Of a stretch of DNA of 64,000 nucleotides, positions 60,864-64,000 are shown in pieces (position 1 is the first letter of the stretch; the number at the start of each line of letters is the position of its first letter). A model generated the notes under the pieces. That model saw only the letters and a list, made by a program, of their open reading frames with translations, had not been told where the DNA came from and made no database searches. The DNA lies in the NCBI GenBank assembly GCA_934462925.1, contig CAKSIT010000007.1:62001-126000 (forward strand). The letters run 5' to 3'. Source of the DNA: an uncultured Oscillospiraceae bacterium (GTDB lineage: Bacteria; Bacillota; Clostridia; Oscillospirales; Ruminococcaceae). A program made the translations under genes and the position numbers.

Positions 60864-62213
60864 ATGGAACGTTCTCTTGTTGAGGGGAGCGTGTTCCGCA
60901 ATTTAATGCGGTTCTCGCTTCCGTACTTTCTCTCGTATTTTTTGCAGACGCTTTACGGGCTTGCGGACCTGTTCATCATAGGGCAGTTCGGCACAAAGGC
61001 GGACGTAACGTCGGTATCGGTAGGCAGTCAGGTAATGCACATACTCACCGTGATGATAGTGGGGCTTGCTATAGGCGCTACGGTAACGATAGGCAGGGCG
61101 GTTGGCGCGCGCGACGACAAGCTTGCGGCAAGCGCTGTAGGCGGTACGGCTGCGGTTTTCATGGCGGGGTCTGTGGTACTCACGGCGGCTCTTTTGCTGT
61201 TAAGAACGCCCGTGGCGCAGGCTATGGCGACTCCCGCGCAGGCTATGGACGGCACGGTGCGCTATCTTACCGTATGCTTTGCGGGCATACCGTTTATAAC
61301 CGCGTACAACGTGATAAGCTCGATACTGCGGGGGCTTGGCGACTCTAAAAGCCCCATGTACTTTATAGCCGCGGCGTGCGCGGTGAACATAGGGCTTGAC
61401 TGCCTGTTTATGGGGGCGCTTGGGCTTGGACCTGCGGGCGCGGCGCTCGGCACGGTGATTTCGCAGGCGGTGAGCGTGGCGCTTGCGCTTGCGGTAATGC
61501 TGCGCAAAAAGGGGGGCGTTAAGCTTTCCCGCGAGGACTTTGCGCCGAAGCGCGCGGTAATAGGCACGATAATGAGGATAGGCGTGCCTGTGGCGCTTCA
61601 GGACGGGTTTATACAGCTTGCGTTTATTGTGATAACGATAATAGCCAACAAGCGCGGCCTTGACGACGCGGCGGCCGTCGGTATCGTTGAAAAGGTGATA
61701 AGTATGCTGTTCCTTGTGCCGTCGTCCATGCTGTCTGCGGTGTCGGCGCTTGCCGCGCAGAATTTTGGCGCGGGAAAGCCCGAGCGCGCACGGAAAACGC
61801 TGCTGTGCGCCATGGCGGTGACGGTGGGATTCGGCACGGTTGTGGCAATAGCGGTGCAGTTTGCGGCGGGCGGCATTGTAGGGCTGTTTGAGCGGGACGA
61901 AGCGGTAATACGCCTTGGCGGGCAATACCTGCGAAGCTATGTGGCGGACTGCGTATTCGCGGGGGTGCATTTCTGCTTCAGCGGCTATTTCTGCGCGCTC
62001 GAAAAGTCGTGGATTTCGTTCCTGCACAACGTTATCTCGATAGTGTGCGCGCGCGTTCCGCTTTCGTTCGCGGCGTCTGCGCTGTTCCCCGACACGCTGT
62101 TCCCCATGGGGCTTGCAGCGCCCGCAGGCTCGCTGCTGTCGGTTATCGTGTGCGTTGTCGCGTATATTCTGCTGCGGCGAAATGAGAAGCGCGGGGCGCA
62201 GCCAACGAAATGA
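60864..62213 (+). CDS. MATE family efflux transporter
   Basis: A 449-residue polytopic membrane protein with about 12 helices in two similar halves (MATE/NorM-DinF type). The start MERSLVEGSVFRNLMRFSLPYFLSYFLQTLYGLADLFIIGQFG is typical, with P in helix 1, as are the half-joining IGTIMRIGVPVALQDGFIQLAF and VGIVEKVISMLFLVPSSMLSAVSALAAQNFGAGKPERARK. It exports cationic compounds using a Na+ or H+ gradient; the substrate is unknown. The start is uncertain (TTG 60831 is in frame). A BmrR-like regulator gene follows 42 nt later. Confidence 0.9.
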   Translation: MERSLVEGSVFRNLMRFSLPYFLSYFLQTLYGLADLFIIGQFGTKADVTSVSVGSQVMHILTVMIVGLAIGATVTIGRAVGARDDKLAASAVGGTAAVFMAGSVVLTAALLLLRTPVAQAMATPAQAMDGTVRYLTVCFAGIPFITAYNVISSILRGLGDSKSPMYFIAAACAVNIGLDCLFMGALGLGPAGAALGTVISQAVSVALALAVMLRKKGGVKLSREDFAPKRAVIGTIMRIGVPVALQDGFIQLAFIVITIIANKRGLDDAAAVGIVEKVISMLFLVPSSMLSAVSALAAQNFGAGKPERARKTLLCAMAVTVGFGTVVAIAVQFAAGGIVGLFERDEAVIRLGGQYLRSYVADCVFAGVHFCFSGYFCALEKSWISFLHNVISIVCARVPLSFAASALFPDTLFPMGLAAPAGSLLSVIVCVVAYILLRRNEKRGAQPTK

Positions 62214-62255
62214 ATGCGCGCAGCTAACGCGTGAATGTAAAGAAAGGCGGCAGGA

Positions 62256-63089
62256 ATGAAGCTTTTTAAGATAGGCGACGTTGCCAAGATGTTCCGCGTG
62301 AGCGCGGGTACGCTGCGGCATTACGAGCAGATGGGGCTGCTTATCCCCGAAAGCGTTGACCCCGAAACGGGCTACCGCCTGTACAGCGCGCGGCAGTTCG
62401 AGGTGCTTAACACAATATGCTACCTGCGCGCGCTTGATATGCCGCTGCCGAAGATAGCGCAGTTTCTCGCGAACAGGGACACCTCCGTTATCGAGGAGCG
62501 GCTGCTTGAACACAAGCGCGAGATAGCGCGCAGGCGGCGCGAGCTTGCCCTGATAGAGCGAAAGCTGGACAACCGCCTGCAGGGGCTGTTCGACGCGCAG
62601 ACGGGCGCGCTCGGCGTTATAAGGGAAAAGACGTTCCCGCCGTGCAGGGTGGTTAGCATCACCGAAAGGCTTGAAATAAACGGCTTTCTGGACATGGAAG
62701 CGCCGATACGCCGCCTTGACGAGGCGCTCACAGAGCCTGCGGTGTTCCTTGGCAAGGTGGGCGTGGGCATAAGCGCGCAGAACCTTTGCGCAGGCAATTT
62801 CAGCGGCTACGACTGCGTATTCCTGCTGCTTGACGAGGAGGACGGCGAGAATCCCGCCGCGGTGGAATGCCCCGCGCAGCGCTGCGTGTTCACGCGGTTT
62901 AAGGGCAGCCACGAAAGCGCGCCCGCGCAGTACGAGAGGCTTATGGAGTACATGAACGCCTGCGGGCTTGAGCCTGCGGGCGGCTCGCGCGAGATAACGC
63001 TTATAGACTACGGCTTTACGAGCGACACGGAGAAATTCGTGACTGAGATACGCATACCCGTGCGGGAAAGGGGCGGCAATGAAACATAA
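62256..63089 (+). CDS. MerR family multidrug-type regulator with GyrI-like effector domain
   Basis: A 277-residue activator. The N-terminal winged helix (KIGDVAKMFRVSAGTLRHYEQMGLLIPESVDPETGYRLYSARQ, residues 4-47) is followed by a long dimerisation helix rich in Arg/Glu/Leu (about 80-115) and a C-terminal GyrI/BmrR-like ligand pocket (about 125-275). BmrR relatives bind hydrophobic cations and twist promoters with 19-nt spacers; such a promoter stands before the adjacent MATE gene. Autoregulated drug-efflux control is inferred. Confidence 0.9.
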   Translation: MKLFKIGDVAKMFRVSAGTLRHYEQMGLLIPESVDPETGYRLYSARQFEVLNTICYLRALDMPLPKIAQFLANRDTSVIEERLLEHKREIARRRRELALIERKLDNRLQGLFDAQTGALGVIREKTFPPCRVVSITERLEINGFLDMEAPIRRLDEALTEPAVFLGKVGVGISAQNLCAGNFSGYDCVFLLLDEEDGENPAAVECPAQRCVFTRFKGSHESAPAQYERLMEYMNACGLEPAGGSREITLIDYGFTSDTEKFVTEIRIPVRERGGNET

Positions 63090-63336
63090 GGCTGTTAAGG
63101 TTACGCTTGTGTGCGTTATAGGGGCGCTTGCGCTGTGGGCGGCGGCGTTCTGCACGGACTATGCAAGGGTGCTGCAGGAAAAAGCGCCCGTATTCTGCGT
63201 GCGCACGGGCGCGACGTACACGGGCGCGGGGTATTCCTTTGAAACGGCAAGCCACCCGGTAACGGGGCAGGCGGAATACGCGCTCTACTTTTTCGGCGGC
63301 TACGTCACGGGGAACTTTACAAACGCAGCGGAGTAA
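63079..63336 (+). CDS. Small membrane-anchored protein of unknown function
   Basis: An 85-residue protein with one N-terminal hydrophobic helix (about residues 6-25) and a short exported beta-rich domain (FCVRTGATYTGAGYSFETASH). The start overlaps the MerR gene by 11 bases with an SD-like GGAAAGGGG just before it, so it is translationally coupled to the regulator. No family is recognised. Its linkage to the drug-response pair suggests an accessory role, but this is a guess. Confidence 0.6.
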   Translation: MKHKAVKVTLVCVIGALALWAAAFCTDYARVLQEKAPVFCVRTGATYTGAGYSFETASHPVTGQAEYALYFFGGYVTGNFTNAAE

Positions 63337-63348
63337 AAATAAAACAGA

Positions 63349-63624
63349 ACGCCCCCGCCTGTAAAAGCGGGGGCGACAGCCTGTCGAAAAACACTTAAAC
63401 TTTCCGCGTAGCGTAATGATTTTCGCTTCCTTTTGGCACAAAAGGAAGCAGGGGTGTGGGGGCAGCGCCCCCGCCACTCCGCACGTAGTGCGACTTTACG
63501 CTTCATTAGCGCTAAAGGGGGTATGGGGGGAAAACAAGAGTTTTCCCCCCATAGTCTTTTTCAATTTAGTGTTGTTTCAACTTTTTCGACGGTCTCACGC
63601 CCCCGCCTGTAAAAGCGGGGGCGA
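63349..63624. repeat. Second folded intergenic element flanked by duplicated 28-bp terminator stem
   Basis: An exact 28-bp sequence containing GCCCCCGC-ctgtaaaa-GCGGGGGC occurs at 63349-63376 and again at 63597-63624. Between them lie CTTCCTTTTG/CAAAAGGAAG (from 63426), GGGGGC/GCCCCC (about 63459-63473), CGCAC/GTGCG (63480-63492), and a perfect 14-bp stem TATGGGGGGAAAAC with complement (63522-63553) followed by GTCTTTTTC. The inner ends CAGCCTGTCGAAAAA and TTTTTCGACGGTCTC match those at 22710-22898. No protein gene is seen in 63337-63643. Confidence 0.75.
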
Positions 63625-63643
63625 ATAATATTTATGCGCGGTA

Positions 63644-64000
63644 TCAGTCGTTATGCGCGCCCTTTTCCGCGCATACAATGCCTTTTTCGGCGTCCATGGT
63701 GACTGCCGTACCGCTCTTAAGGATAAGCGTAGCGTTTGCAGCGCCCACTATTACGGGGATATCGAGCGCCATGCCTACGGTAGCGGCGTGGCAGTCCGCG
63801 CCGTCCGCCTCGGTGATGATGCCTGCGGCGGTCTTAAGCAGCGGCAGCACCGCGTTTGTGGTGGTGGGGATAACCAGCACCTGCCCGCGCTCGAAGCGCT
63901 CGAGAGCCTCCTGCTCGTTCTGGCATACGCATACGTTGGCGGTAACGCTGCCCTTGTTTATGCCCCTGCCCGTTACAAGCACGTCGCCTACTATATGCAC
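63644..64000 (-). CDS. pyk: Pyruvate kinase, C-terminal PEP-utiliser-like domain (5' end outside window)
   Basis: 118 C-terminal residues are visible; the gene continues beyond the window. The sequence is the swivelling His-domain-like extension found at the end of Firmicute pyruvate kinases: GRGINKGSVTANVCV, VLVIPTTTNAVLPLLKTAAGIITEADGADCHAATVGMALDIPVIVGAANATLILKSGTAVTMDAEKGIV. The His in DCHAATVG corresponds to the His of related PEP-using enzymes. Another protein carrying this mobile domain cannot be wholly excluded, but spacing and wording match pyruvate kinase. A terminator stem lies just past the stop at 63599-63622. Confidence 0.75.
   Translation of the reverse strand: MHIVGDVLVTGRGINKGSVTANVCVCQNEQEALERFERGQVLVIPTTTNAVLPLLKTAAGIITEADGADCHAATVGMALDIPVIVGAANATLILKSGTAVTMDAEKGIVCAEKGAHND

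Noticed and set aside
63644..64000. Second pyruvate phosphate dikinase or PTS enzyme I fragment
   Set aside because: The His-domain wording and C-terminal position fit the extension of Firmicute pyruvate kinase better; certainty needs the missing N-terminus.

Overview
The window is a chromosomal segment of a Gram-positive, flagellated, low-oxygen Clostridia-type bacterium, most likely an Oscillospirales/Ruminococcaceae relative. This is inference from gene content: a FliW-CsrA flagellar block, CwlD and a SpoIIQ-like M23 protein (endospore lineage), pyruvate phosphate dikinase, ECF vitamin transporter S components, a dockerin-bearing secreted protein and a complete F1Fo ATP synthase. Most genes are GC-rich. 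The exception is 5.6-7.9 kb, which is visibly AT-rich. No rRNA, tRNA, CRISPR array, prophage or transposase gene is seen. The window opens inside flgL and closes inside a pyruvate kinase gene.

Layout: (1) 1-5.6 kb, late flagellar genes flgL, yviE-like, fliW, csrA, fliD, fliS and a FlgN/FliT-like chaperone. (2) 5.6-7.9 kb, an AT-rich pair of a lipoprotein and a secreted metzincin protease. (3) 8.0-14.9 kb, der, a membrane protein, plsY and gpsA (GTPase plus phospholipid synthesis), then an Abi/HEPN gene followed by a TerB_N/TerB_C gene. (4) 14.9-31.6 kb, CwlD, a large zinc-ribbon membrane protein, an XRE regulator divergent from a lipoprotein, ppdK, two tandem ComEA-like genes, XRE-TPR, GNAT, HAD, ApbE, PBP1A and a GH25 muramidase. 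(5) 31.7-42.0 kb, one minus-strand operon running from polysaccharide deacetylase and bactofilin through atpZ/atpI-like genes to the ATP synthase, with an unlisted-size 42-codon gene between atpA and atpG. (6) 42.2-47.7 kb, cyclophilin, a preQ1 riboswitch with queT, and rlmL-like, transglutaminase and DUF58 genes. (7) 48.0-56.7 kb, pgi, a P-loop gene, rpmF, dnaE, pfkA, a THF riboswitch with folT, and proC. (8) 56.8-64.0 kb, SpoIIQ-like M23, an LRR-FIVAR-dockerin protein, smpB, a MATE/MerR pair, and the C-terminus of pyruvate kinase.

The genes group into a few themes. Glycolysis and C3 metabolism are covered by pgi, pfkA, ppdK and pyk. Energy coupling is covered by an ATP synthase whose c subunit carries a two-carboxylate, Na+-type pattern. 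Envelope work is covered by PBP1A, GH25, CwlD, bactofilin, deacetylase and transglutaminase. Two ECF S components (QueT, FolT) are each preceded by a recognisable metabolite riboswitch.

The most unusual content is non-coding. Two copies of a miniature inverted-repeat element have 4-bp target duplications. A separate TA-flanked miniature element sits exactly in a stop codon. A family of densely folded intergenic elements is flanked in two places by exact duplicates of a terminator-like hairpin. The most plausible candidate for an undescribed protein system is the HEPN (Abi_2)/TerB gene pair with its structured leader at 11.8-14.9 kb.
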